NCBI GenBank assembly: GCA_019055375.1
Contig: JAHQIW010006216.1
Location: 22,554 to 86,553, forward strand
Source of the DNA: Parelaphostrongylus tenuis
Lineage: Eukaryota; Nematoda; Chromadorea; Rhabditida; Metastrongylidae
Length of the DNA stretch: 64,000 nt
Direction: 5' to 3'
The notes below the pieces were generated by a model that made no database searches, was not told the origin of the DNA, and saw only the letters and a list, made by a program, of their open reading frames with translations. Below, piece by piece: positions 24,201-31,765 of this stretch. A program made the translations under genes and the position numbers. The number at the start of each line of letters is the position of its first letter. The first letter of the stretch is position 1.

Positions 24201-27200
24201 CTTCAAGAATCCTTTTCTTTACCGCATTAGTCGCAGTGTTATGAGGCCTCAACTATGTGTTCAAAATGCATCGCAGAACAAGAGCCCCGTTGTGCAGTGG
24301 TTAGCATGCGCTACCGGGAACGGTGAGACGCGGGTTCAACCCCTGCCCGCGGTTCTTCGATATCACTCAACATACTTGGCCATTATATACTATTGTATCA
24401 GACTATAAACTGGCCATCACCTTCACTCGATCCCATATTTGCACCTTTTCTTCAACTGGCAAATTCGGGTTCTCTTTCAGCCTGTGTACAAGTGTCTCTA
24501 CGTCGAATCTTCTCTGAAATAACTTTGCTTTATGTCGAGAAAAATGGATTTTTGATAGGAAAAAAAGTCCGTCTATTGATTGACTAACTAGCCTGAACCA
24601 AAGCTTCTATATTCGGAACAATTGCCGCAATTGATGATCACATGCACGATGGTTCGTATCAAAAATATAGTGACGTCTGGCCTACAATTTGTTGCCTTAT
24701 TTTTATACCTAGTAGAAAAACTTTAACATTAAATATATACAGATAGAAACTCCCCATTCATTTCATTATGGATGAACCAGAGGCCAAAGATCAAAAACAG
24801 TTCCTTCTATGACTTAGCTAGTACCACGAACTTAATTTGAAGATTTATTCAATTAACGTTTCAACGTCTTCGACTTCGTCAAAACCAATAGATGATTAGA
24901 TGTGCTTGCCCGCTGAAGTCAAATCCTTGACTTCTATTATCGGTTCTGAAGAAGACGAAGAAACCGAAACCATCTGCTCTGGAGACGACGAAGGTACTCG
25001 AATCATCGGTTGAGACGAAGAACAAAGGATTCGTGTCACTGGCTCTGAAGACGACGAAGAGATCCAAACCGTCAGCTCCAAAGACCAAAAGGCTCAAATC
25101 AGCGACTGCGATGAAGGAGAAGAGACTCGTATCATCGGCTCGGAAGGAGATTACAGAGACTCAAATCTTTGGCTGAGACGATGAAGAAGGATAGACTCGT
25201 ATCATCGGTCTTGAAGAAGAAGACGACGACGAGACTCGAATCGTCAGCTCGGAAGGAGATTAAGAGACTCAAATCATTGGCTGAGACGATGAAAAAGGAT
25301 AGACTCGTATCATCGGTCTCGAAGAAGAAGAAGACGACGACGAGACTCGAATCGTCAGCTCGGAAGGAGATTAAGAGACTCAAATCATTGGCTGAGACGA
25401 TGGAAAAGGATAGACTCGTATCATCGGTCTTGAAGAAGAAGACGACGACGAGACTCGAATCGTCAGCTCGGAAGGAGATTAAGAGACTCAAATCATTGGC
25501 TGAGACGATGAACAAGGATAGACTCATATCATCGGTCTTGAAGAAGAAGAAGACGACGACGAGACTCGATTCGTCAGCTCGGAAGGAGATTAAGAGACTC
25601 AAATCATTGGCTGAGATGATGAAAAAGGATAGACTCGTATCATCGGTCTTGAAGAAGAAGAAGACGACGACGAGACTCGAATCGTCAGCTCGGAAGGAGA
25701 TTAAGAGACTCAAATCATTGGCTGAGACGATGAAGAAGGATAGACTCGTATCATCGGTCTTGAAGAAGAAGACGACGACGAGACTCGAATCGTCAGCTCG
25801 GAAGGAGATTAAGAGACTCAAATCATTGGCTGAGACGATGAACAAGGATAGACTCGTATCATCGGTCTTGAAGAAGAAGAAGACGACGACGAGACTCGAA
25901 TCGTCAGCTCGGAAGGAGATTAAGAGACTCAAATCATTGGCTGAGATGATGAAAAAGGATAGACTCGTATCATCGGTCTTGAAGAAGAAGAAGACGACGA
26001 CGAGACTCGAATCGTCAGCTCGGAAGGAGATTAAGAGACTCAAATCATTGGCTGAGACGATGAAAAAGGATAGACTCGTATCATCGGTCTTGAAGAAGAA
26101 GAAGACGACGACGAGACTCGAATCGTTGGCTCGGGAAGGTGAAAAGACTCGAACGGAGACGCGAAGAGATTCAAATTATCGGATGAGATGAAGAAGAAAA
26201 AGATGCGAAACATTCGCTTTGAAGAACAAGAAGAGACTCGAATAGTCAGTCGGGTTTCAAGACGAAAACGTCAAAGCGTTAGACGAATAAAAACTTACCT
26301 GCCAACCTCGTGGTGTTAGCTACTCGAAACGAAAGTTATGATATATTGAATATACCAGCCACGAGCAATCGAGTGTGCAACACTTTGAGTTCGGTGAGAA
26401 TTTCACTGGACATAGAGTGTGGAATGTTCGTCGTCGCTAACTCTTATTGTGGCGACTGGAGCACCCACACAGGATTGGCAAAAGAGGAGAAAGGTTAACT
26501 GCCCGAATGACGAGGTCGCAAGATCGAAACACGTGTATCGGGCTCTATAAGTCAGCCCTCTTTGATAGACCACTGACATACGTGGCTCAAAATGATTGCA
26601 AGGCAGATAATGGTTCCGCCCATAAAAATTGTCAAATAAAAAAAACTTTTGGTAATTTAGATCAAGAACTCCAAAATTTTTCAATTTTACTTAACTGAAA
26701 TGTTAACTGTTACGATAAATTCTATCAATAACAACCTCATGTTCTGGCCTAGCAAGATAAACTACGACCCATTGAACGAGACCGAGGTTAATCGATAATC
26801 GATCTTAAGAATTACTCAACGAGTGGGGTTTTATGAAGCTACCCCTTTAAGCACCAGCTCTGATAGGCAGGCGGAGTCGCGCCGTCGCTCGCGCGACAGT
26901 CGCAAGAGGCGGCATTTGCATGTCTGGACGTCCGCGCCTGCTCCACGAGACGCAATGCCGCCGTTACAGTAGCTGAGTGAGATGCGGCGTCGCGCGGCAC
27001 GACACGAAAAGTGCCGCGTGATCCGTAGAGGGTTAAGAAGAACCGAAGACGATGGAAATAAGTCAGGCAAGGGCTTCCTAGAACCCAATAAGGATTGATC
27101 TACGCGAGATTTCTATGAAATGACACCTCGAATTCGTTCTAACCTGAATTTTCATAGCGTCTTGACCGCGAACGTCTGCTGACAACTCCATTCGATATTG

Positions 27201-27308
27201 ATGCTTTTCATTCATTTGTAACAAATAAGCAGTAATACCACTGACGACAACTCCTCCAATGATTATTTTTCCCTTATGTCTCTTAATGATCTCCCACGCG
27301 CTTGACAT
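18220..27308 (-). CDS. prx-3: PEX3 homologue, peroxisomal membrane biogenesis factor
   Basis: PEX3 is the peroxisomal membrane anchor that docks the import receptor PEX19. Seven exons are 27308-27144, 24681-24593, 24513-24421, 23138-22805, 22114-21933, 21874-21755 and 18378-18220, giving about 380 residues (human 373). Exon 1 has the N-terminal anchor MSSAWEIIKRHKGKIIIGG, a membrane segment and the basic tail. Exon 2 has ARRHYIFDTNHRACD. Exon 3 has VETLVHRLK...VQIWDRVK. Exon 4 has ARIIAIAYSYSLLMLTLKTQ. Exon 7 has MPLAKLL and ends at TAA 18222-18220. Exon 2 lacks one base near 24632-24638, so its end (IAAIVPNIEALVQ) is in another frame. Its donor reads CAG/GC rather than GT. About 60 residues in exon 4 have no PEX3 counterpart. 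An acceptor 10 bases before the ATG suggests trans-splicing. Introns are packed with mobile elements. Confidence 0.92.
18545..18715 (-). repeat. SINE-A copy in prx-3 intron 6
   Basis: The complemented B box (AGTTGAACCCACG near 18578) and the tRNA-like spacing match the SINE-A family. The tail on the plus side reads into AACACCGCTAT, as in other copies. Confidence 0.6.
18760..19235. mobile_element. Foldback family copy in prx-3 intron 6
   Basis: It begins GGTTCTTTCCGGTTATCCGG near 18757 and continues with CACAGGAGTGTTAGTAATCA. A second arm-like part lies at 19530-19640 (GTAGCCGGAGGTTTAAGG, then CACTCCTATGAAAAATTC). It is divergent and may be interrupted. Confidence 0.55.
19795..20040. repeat. 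SINE-A copy, degenerate
   Basis: A minus-oriented promoter region (complemented A box near 19860) is followed by a plus 3' tail with ATCACTCAGCATCC and AACATCACAACACCACTATA. It is probably two fused halves. Confidence 0.5.
20095..20370 (+). mobile_element. Hammerhead-ribozyme repeat with intact ribozyme
   Basis: The left flank (about 20110-20155) is the complement of the right flank (about 20280-20330), so the ribozyme sits in the loop of a roughly 220-base foldback. The right side ends in the family boundary word (GAAATTTGAG at about 20320), followed by AAACACTCGAAACG, the start of a further unit. It lies in prx-3 intron 6, antisense to the gene. Confidence 0.75.
20211..20253 (+). ncRNA. 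Hammerhead ribozyme, type I, intact core
   Basis: Stem I 5' strand is GCCCGA (20211-20216). Core box CTGACGA is 20217-20223. Stem II is GATC 20224-20227 with a GCAA loop and GATC 20232-20235. Core GAAA is 20236-20239. A minimal stem III (A-C-A closing on T-G-T around CG) is followed by cleavage triplet GTA (20245-20247). Stem I 3' strand TCGAGC (20248-20253) pairs except for one C-A mismatch. All conserved core positions fit the CUGANGA...GAAA...NUH rule. The very short stem III is typical of animal hammerheads thought to work as dimers. Confidence 0.88.
20395..20640 (-). repeat. SINE-C copy
   Basis: The segment containing GAGTACTGGTTGAGCGAATC and ATCACAACCACCCCACTAAGG recurs at 49060-49240. 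Read on the minus strand it opens with a tRNA-like GCCTTAGTGGGGTGGTTGTG, suggesting a third tRNA-derived SINE family. The open frames here are incidental. Confidence 0.55.
21500..21715 (-). repeat. SINE-B copy in prx-3 intron 6
   Basis: The complemented B box (GATCGAACCATC near 21655), body word CAGAGTTGTCTGGGAGG in complement and 3' part near 21510 match the SINE-B family. Confidence 0.65.
22150..22640. repeat. SINE-A copies flanking prx-3 exon 5
   Basis: A minus copy lies at about 22155-22290 and a plus copy at about 22490-22600 (A box TGTGGCGCAGTGGTAGCACG, then a degenerate B box). The tail is CACTCAGCATCCTT. They lie in prx-3 intron 4. Confidence 0.7.
23190..23380 (-). repeat. SINE-A-like fragment upstream of prx-3 exon 4
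   Basis: The tRNA-like promoter is in complement (GTGCTAACTGCTGCACTACTGAGG-type word split near 23265-23290), followed by a short downstream part. Divergent. Confidence 0.45.
23425..23645 (+). pseudogene. Mariner relic, 5' end only
   Basis: The terminal region and ORF start match the mariner copies at 8.5 and 24.0 kb (AAGATGGAGC near 23502, then an AATGAAGCG region). It stops after about 220 bases, head to head with the next relic. Confidence 0.6.
23650..24150 (-). pseudogene. Mariner transposase relic, N-terminal half
   Basis: On the minus strand the ORF begins near 24000 (MELFLEQNLLLLMNKWRARE) and continues LSEAARNNGEAWGDGTVAER. After a frameshift it reads KWLATFKAEENSLKDQSRSG, ELDRQAVLEMVEQNPSIT, stop, then AITNILHELGKV. 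This is the paired helix-turn-helix DNA-binding domain of mariner. The catalytic DD34D domain is absent. It lies in prx-3 intron 3. Confidence 0.85.
24270..24385 (+). repeat. SINE-A-like tRNA-derived copy
   Basis: A box GTTGTGCAGTGGTTAGCATG and B box GGGTTCAACCCC have near-tRNA spacing. The acceptor stem does not close, and a SINE tail (ATATCACTCAACATACTTGG) follows, so it is not a functional tRNA gene. Confidence 0.65.
24900..26195 (+). repeat. 108/111-bp minisatellite with coding-like frames
   Basis: Nine near-identical units run from about 25169 to 26130, each 36 or 37 codons on the plus strand (KKDRLVSSVLKKK, TTTRLESSARKEIKRLKSLA). Unit length differs by a whole codon (three or four lysines after VL), so frames stay open on both strands (340 and 303 residues). 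Units 3-5 and 6-8 form a repeated trio with period 330 bp (AACAAGGATAGACTC at 25511 and 25841). Inside each unit are three diverged subunits of about 36 bp, and decayed subunits extend left to about 24900. It sits in prx-3 intron 1. Expression as protein is unsupported. Confidence 0.85.
26305..26640 (+). mobile_element. Hammerhead-ribozyme repeat, nearly full unit
   Basis: It starts at the unit beginning (CTCGAAACGAAAGTTATGAT near 26324) and runs through GACATAGAGTGTGGAATGTT and GGATTGGCAAAAGAGGAG to the ribozyme at 26501-26543. It then continues into the 3' arm CCACTGACATACGTGGCTCA. This copy has no inverted partner. It lies in prx-3 intron 1. Confidence 0.75.
26501..26543 (+). ncRNA. Hammerhead ribozyme, one core mutation
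   Basis: Stem I GCCCGA pairs perfectly with TCGGGC (26538-26543). The core box reads ATGACGA instead of CTGACGA (C3 changed to A at 26507). Stem II is GGTC/GATC with GCAA, followed by GAAA at 26526-26529 and triplet GTA. The single core change should strongly reduce activity. Confidence 0.78.
26840..27060. repeat. GC-rich MITE-like repeat
   Basis: This markedly GC-rich island (many CGCG words) shares CACTCAGCTACTGTAA and neighbouring sequence in inverse orientation with 46860-47010. Its right end reads GAGGGTTAA, complement TTAACCCTC, as in the copies at 40.4, 47.4 and 48.0 kb. TTAA next to CCCT is typical of piggyBac-like ends; that assignment is an inference. Confidence 0.5.
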
Positions 27309-27379
27309 TTTATCGAACTGAAATTGTAGCAGGAAACATACAAACAAACGAACACACAATCACAAAAACACCTGGGATT

Positions 27380-27780
27380 ATTGAAAGACGAAAAATACCA
27401 TAAGCCGACGCCGATGCCAGCTTGGACCAGATCAAGAAGATTAGTAGATCAACAAGAAAACGAGACGGGTTCCAGGAGATCAAATAGACGGGGTGGTAAA
27501 CGATCAAGAAGCCCAATAAATCGATAGATAAGGTTGGATGGGAGCGAATAGAGATCGAGTGGATAAGATCGATAGAATGGAATATAGGTCAAATAAATCG
27601 ATGGATCGATAGAGGAGACCAGATGACGCGTAATAGAGATCGGGTAGATCATCAGATAAGAGGGATAAACTAGGGATAAAATGAATTGGAGTACGGAATA
27701 TCAAATGGAATAAAAGTAGAGGTTCAGTAGATCGAGTAGATGAGATGAAATAAAGATTAAGTCCGTGATTAGATCCCGTT
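27380..27780. repeat. GATC/GATAGA-rich degenerate simple sequence
   Basis: Words such as AGATCGATAGA and ATCGATGGATCGATAG recur irregularly just upstream of prx-3. Open frames through it are incidental. Confidence 0.5.
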
Positions 27781-28900
27781 TCTTTCTGATTATGAGGGAA
27801 CGAATGGAAAATCGACCTCATTCGCTGGAAAAGAAGTTTTCTTAGGCGAGTAAGCAACCATTGAAAACCTTGGAAAATCTCCCACTGTAACAAGACAAGG
27901 AAAAGCTCTTTCGGAATGCCCGCGACGTGGGGCTGTAGCCCGAAATCTCAGCTTTCGAATGGTTACTAACACTCCTATATAATAGTTCCCCTCCAGCGAA
28001 TGAGATCGCTTTTTCATTTGTTCCACTATAACCACGAAGGACCAGAGATTTCGCCTAACGAAGACCTTGCATCGGTCTTACGACGTCGCGTCGGCGCACG
28101 TGGCCGCCCCACCCAGGGCACGTGAATGTGCCAAGGATTCCCTTGATCGTACAGGCGAAATCAAATTAATTTATCTCCTGTGTTGCAGAGAAACCCTCTT
28201 ATAGGGCTATAGGCATAGTGTTGGAATCAGGAACGATTACGCTATCCTATGATTGCTAATAGTCCAAAGAAAGGGCTCTGTCCGGCGAGAAATATGCGAG
28301 TATGAGACATAGACTTGCGTGGATTTTAGCGCGTTATGAAAGGGTGTTTTGAAAAACCGGCGACGCTGGAGGTAGCATGAAATCTCAGCTTTCAAATGGT
28401 TACTAGCATTCCTATTAATAGTTCCTCATTTGTCCCCTTATAACCAAAAAGAACCAGAGATTTCGCCTATCAAAGACCTTGCACCGGTCCTACGACATCG
28501 CGTCGGCGCACGTGGCCGTCCCACCCAGGGCACGTGAATTCGCCAAGGATTTCCTTCATCGTACAAGCAAATTCAAATTATTTCACCTCCTGCGTTGCGG
28601 AGAAACGCTCTTTTAAGAATATAAGCACAGCGTCAGAATCAGGAACGATTACGCTATCCTATGATTGCTAATAGTCCAAAGAAAGAGCTCTGTCCGGCGA
28701 GAAATATGCGAGTATGAGACATAGACTTGCGTGGATTTTATAGCGTTATGAAAGGGTGTTTTCGAAAAATCGGCGACGTGGGGGCTGTAGCCTGAGATCT
28801 CAGCTTTAGAACGGTCACAAGCACTCTCATGAAAAGTTCCTCTCCAGCGAATGAGATCGGTTTTTCATATGTTCCCTCCTCGTCAGAAAGAACCTAGATC
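27770..28900. repeat. Foldback family copy plus tandem 412-bp duplication
   Basis: A foldback arm pair lies at 27776-28035. The segment starting ACCAGAGATTTCGCCT is found at 28041 and again at 28453 (period 412). Each copy contains GTCGGCGCACGTGGCCG and GTCCGGCGAGAAATATGCGA. No coding potential was seen. Confidence 0.65.
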
Positions 28901-28904
28901 TCTT

Positions 28905-29930
28905 CTGATAGGCGCCGTCAGAGATCAGACCGAAGTCGGTCACTAGATGTGTGACCGGAGGGAGAGAGATCACTTAGAATGGAATAGAAAACACGAAAGA
29001 GATGGCGCACAAATGGGGGTAGATCACAAATACGAGATCAAATCGACCACTAGATCCAATCTAATAGGCAGATGAGCTGAGATACTCAATAGATACTAGT
29101 CCCCTGCGATAATCCACGTACAAATCAAAGGCGCTCTAAGGGGCGAGAAAGCCACTAACTGGCTAATTCGGTGGTTTTCCTGATGAGCAGATGCGAGGCT
29201 CTTGCTAGTAGAATTCAACGGTCCAACAAACCCACCCGATAAAGTCGATAGATCAAAAAATCGATCGCAAAAGTCAATAACTCGAGTCCGATATTCGACA
29301 AGTCCTACCAACAACCGTCTCGCCTCTGCTTATCAGGAGAGACCCTGGCTTGTATTTCGCGCTCCATTGAGAATATATGCTCCGCGGCAACAAGATGAAC
29401 CCTTGCCAAGTTCTATCCGAGCGCTAGCCGGGGAGTCGTTCACTCAGGCTCTCCTCTCCGTTCTGTCAGTCAGCTCCTAACTCGCTCTTTCAATTCATTC
29501 ATTCGTTTTTCAATGGGCAAGTGATTTCTCGTCTAATCGCCAGTTTCCCCTTCGATTTAGTTCTCCCGAATCTCTCGTGTCGTCCTCGAATACACTGGTC
29601 ATTTAGGCGCCTAAGAGGATTTAGAGGAAAGCATCAATTCAGAGATGAGCAGGGAGAGGTACGAAAATCAATCGATAACGAAGTTTTGCATATGTTTCCA
29701 GAGTAGAGTAGAATTAGAGCCATCTAGGTTTTTTTTTCAATTTCATAAGATATCCCTCTGATGGTGTGTTGGTGATCGTTTTGGAAAATACAACGAATAA
29801 AACGTTGAATTTTTCAAATAAAGAATGGCCTTATTTCAACTAACATATAATTGACGCTGAATTGAGTTTAATTCCAAAGTAATTCCCAAGACAGACTAGC
29901 GATTAACCTCGGCATATGATCTAGAATGGT
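28905..29930. other. Intergenic, no gene recognised
   Basis: GATC-rich low-complexity sequence continues to about 29300. Short open frames at 29096-29706 lack motifs. No promoter element can be named. Confidence 0.4.
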
Positions 29931-29934
29931 GTGC

Positions 29935-30090
29935 AAAAACATTTGCGCTAGCCGGGATCTGAACCCAAATCTTACTCTTTCCGGGAGCATGTGCTAAACC
30001 GTTTTGCACACCACTCTGGGTTTATCATTGGGCTTTTTCATAGAAACATTATAACACCGCAATAGGCGGTAAAATAAAATGGTTTTGGAT
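29935..30090 (-). repeat. SINE-A copy
   Basis: The complemented B box (GATCTGAACCCAAATC near 29958) and the downstream AACATTATAACACCGCAATA word match the SINE-A copies at 57.1-57.6 kb. Confidence 0.6.
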
Positions 30091-30255
30091 TAACCTTTGC
30101 ATAGTTTGGATAAATCAGTAGTTCCTTCTGCTGAGCAGTTCCGAGGTGTTAACAGTAGAATTTATTGAATATTCGTAATGCAATACAATCATAATACACC
30201 CTTTCATGATTATCTGAGCCATCATGTCATGTGGTCTGGTAAAGGCTCTTGAACA

Positions 30256-30298
30256 GCCCGATACACGTGTTTTGTCCTTAGAGACTCGTCAGTCTGGC
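30256..30298 (-). ncRNA. Hammerhead ribozyme, one core mutation
   Basis: On the minus strand the core box CTGACGA is intact. Stem II is GTCT/GGAC with a CTAA loop. The box that should read GAAA reads AAAA (G12 changed to A), followed by CACGTG and triplet GTA. Stem I is weakened by a mismatch. Predicted inactive. Confidence 0.75.
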
Positions 30299-30553
30299 AG
30301 AACCCGTCGTCTTTCGACCTTTTTATAGTCAGTTCTCTCGGGAGCTGTACTCTCGGGCTGGTATTTTTCTCATATTATACCTTTATTCCGAATGTTTTGT
30401 TAAGAGCCAAAGAGTAGTCGAGTGCACAGCACTCTGGGTTAAGTGGTTTCACTTGACATAGAGTATAAAGCGTACGTCGTCGATGGCTCTCTATAAGGAG
30501 TGTAAGGCTCCCGAGAGAACTGACTATGAAAAGATCGACAGACGACGGGTTCT

Positions 30554-30596
30554 GCCCGGCTGATGAGTCTGTAAGGACGAAACACGTGTCTCGGGC
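30554..30596 (+). ncRNA. Hammerhead ribozyme, type I, intact core
   Basis: Stem I is GCCCGG (30554-30559) pairing fully with TCGGGC (30591-30596), one G-T wobble. Core CTGATGA is 30560-30566. Stem II is GTCT/GGAC closed by a GTAA tetraloop. Core GAAA is 30579-30582. Minimal stem III is CA/TG around CG. The cleavage triplet is GTC (30588-30590), the most favoured triplet. This is the best-formed copy in the window. Confidence 0.92.
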
Positions 30597-30744
30597 TGTA
30601 CAAGAGCCCTTACTAGACCACATGACGAGTTGGCTCAAATAGTAGTAATGAAGGGATCAATTGAAATTTGAGCGTGGTCTTAATAAAATACTCGAAATAG
30701 AGGTATAAAATCAAAATACGGACTAGTAATGCAAAACAAACAAT

Positions 30745-31110
30745 CCAATAACCGTGGCGGCTAACGTTCCAGCGAGGCTCGCCTTCTTCATAGCCCTGGA
30801 AGGGTCAAATTAATCCTAAAATCATTCAGTCAAAGACCTTGGTAACTTTAGCAGAAAACGTAAGAAACGAGTTTTGAATCGCACAGTAAGAAGCTCCATT
30901 CCAAAACACTAACCGCTATGATGTTTTGGGGTTTTCAACTACTCATTGAGGACCAGCCGCCTAGAGTCAGTGCACGAGTCGAGTGAGAGTGCCTGATTCA
31001 GGTCAGGTGGATGCGAGGTCACGCACCGTTACGAGACACTGCCAGGTTTTTGACTGGATAATTTGTGGAATCCTTCCGGCTCTGAAATAGGCGAGCTTCG
31101 CCGATACGTT
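30745..31110 (-). pseudogene. Penelope-like element 3' end fragment
   Basis: On the minus strand it contains GAAGAAGGCGAGCC and CGTTAGCCAC. This is the conserved 3' untranslated end shared with the Penelope-like relic at 49.99-50.29 kb, preceded by a decayed ORF tail. It is adjacent to the hammerhead pair. Confidence 0.65.
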
Positions 31111-31755
31111 AGCCACTGCGCCATCATTGTATTTTTTATGCTGTATTACTGAACTGTATTAATATGGTATTGCATCATGGATTTTCAATGAATACTACTA
31201 TTAAGACCTTGAATTGCATAACAGAATGAACTACTGAGTTCCATTTGGATTCTTGCTCGCTTGGACGCTTGGACGGTTCGTCTACAGTGGATAGTACGGA
31301 CGCTAGCGCATCAAACTGTCCTGTTTTAGTTGTTCGTTTCCTGGAGTCGCGAGGTAAGCCTATCCGGGGCTTCCCCAGGTGGTCATCATTAGAGCAGTCG
31401 CCGCCTCTTGTGGATCGAAAGGTAATTGCCACCGTGCGATTAGTAGCTGATTATCAAGACGGCGCCATTCCTGATGGGTTGATCTTTTAGCCGGACCTCT
31501 GTGTGAAAACGTTGGTTCCTTCTCAGTTTGAGTGGCCTGCTGAAGGCGTTGAACCTCCCGCTGTACTTTGAAGTTCGGCACCCAGGAACACCTCTCCGCT
31601 ACAATGAGGCGCTAAACCATTTGTGAGGAATCTGAAGTGCAATTCTTTGAAGTTTAGATCTGCAGTTTAGTGTCGGTGAAAAATCCTAACGTCATTATTT
31701 TTTCTCTCAAAGTTAATTGTATAGTCGCTCAGCTACTGATCTTGTTCTGTTTCAG
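31111..31755. promoter_or_regulatory. 5' flank of hrpl-1
   Basis: No gene is named here. Open frames on both strands (31175-31581) show no family motif. A U-rich acceptor (TTCTGTTTCAG, ending 31755) immediately precedes the coding exon and is the likely spliced-leader acceptor, so the true promoter lies further upstream. Confidence 0.5.
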
Positions 31756-31765
31756 CGCACCACCA

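Larger units (their letters stand above)
30225..30715. mobile_element. Inverted pair of hammerhead-ribozyme repeats
   Basis: A minus-strand unit (ribozyme at 30256-30298) faces a plus-strand unit (ribozyme at 30554-30596). Flanks of 50-60 bases on each side are complementary (for example GGTTCTGCC and CTCCCGAGAGAACTGACTAT with their complements at 30290-30345). The right end reaches the family boundary word at about 30662. A Penelope-like 3' end begins within about 35 bases, at 30745. Confidence 0.78.

Noticed and set aside
24270..24385. Possible functional tRNA gene
   Set aside because: A and B boxes are present, but the acceptor and anticodon stems do not close and a SINE tail follows. The same holds for the other SINE-A copies.
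25132..26191. Two overlapping repeat proteins, one on each strand
   Set aside because: Both frames follow from a codon-multiple tandem repeat inside an intron. No start context, splice link or homologue supports a protein.
24900..26195. CRISPR-like array
   Set aside because: Units are contiguous, without unique spacers, and the genome is eukaryotic.
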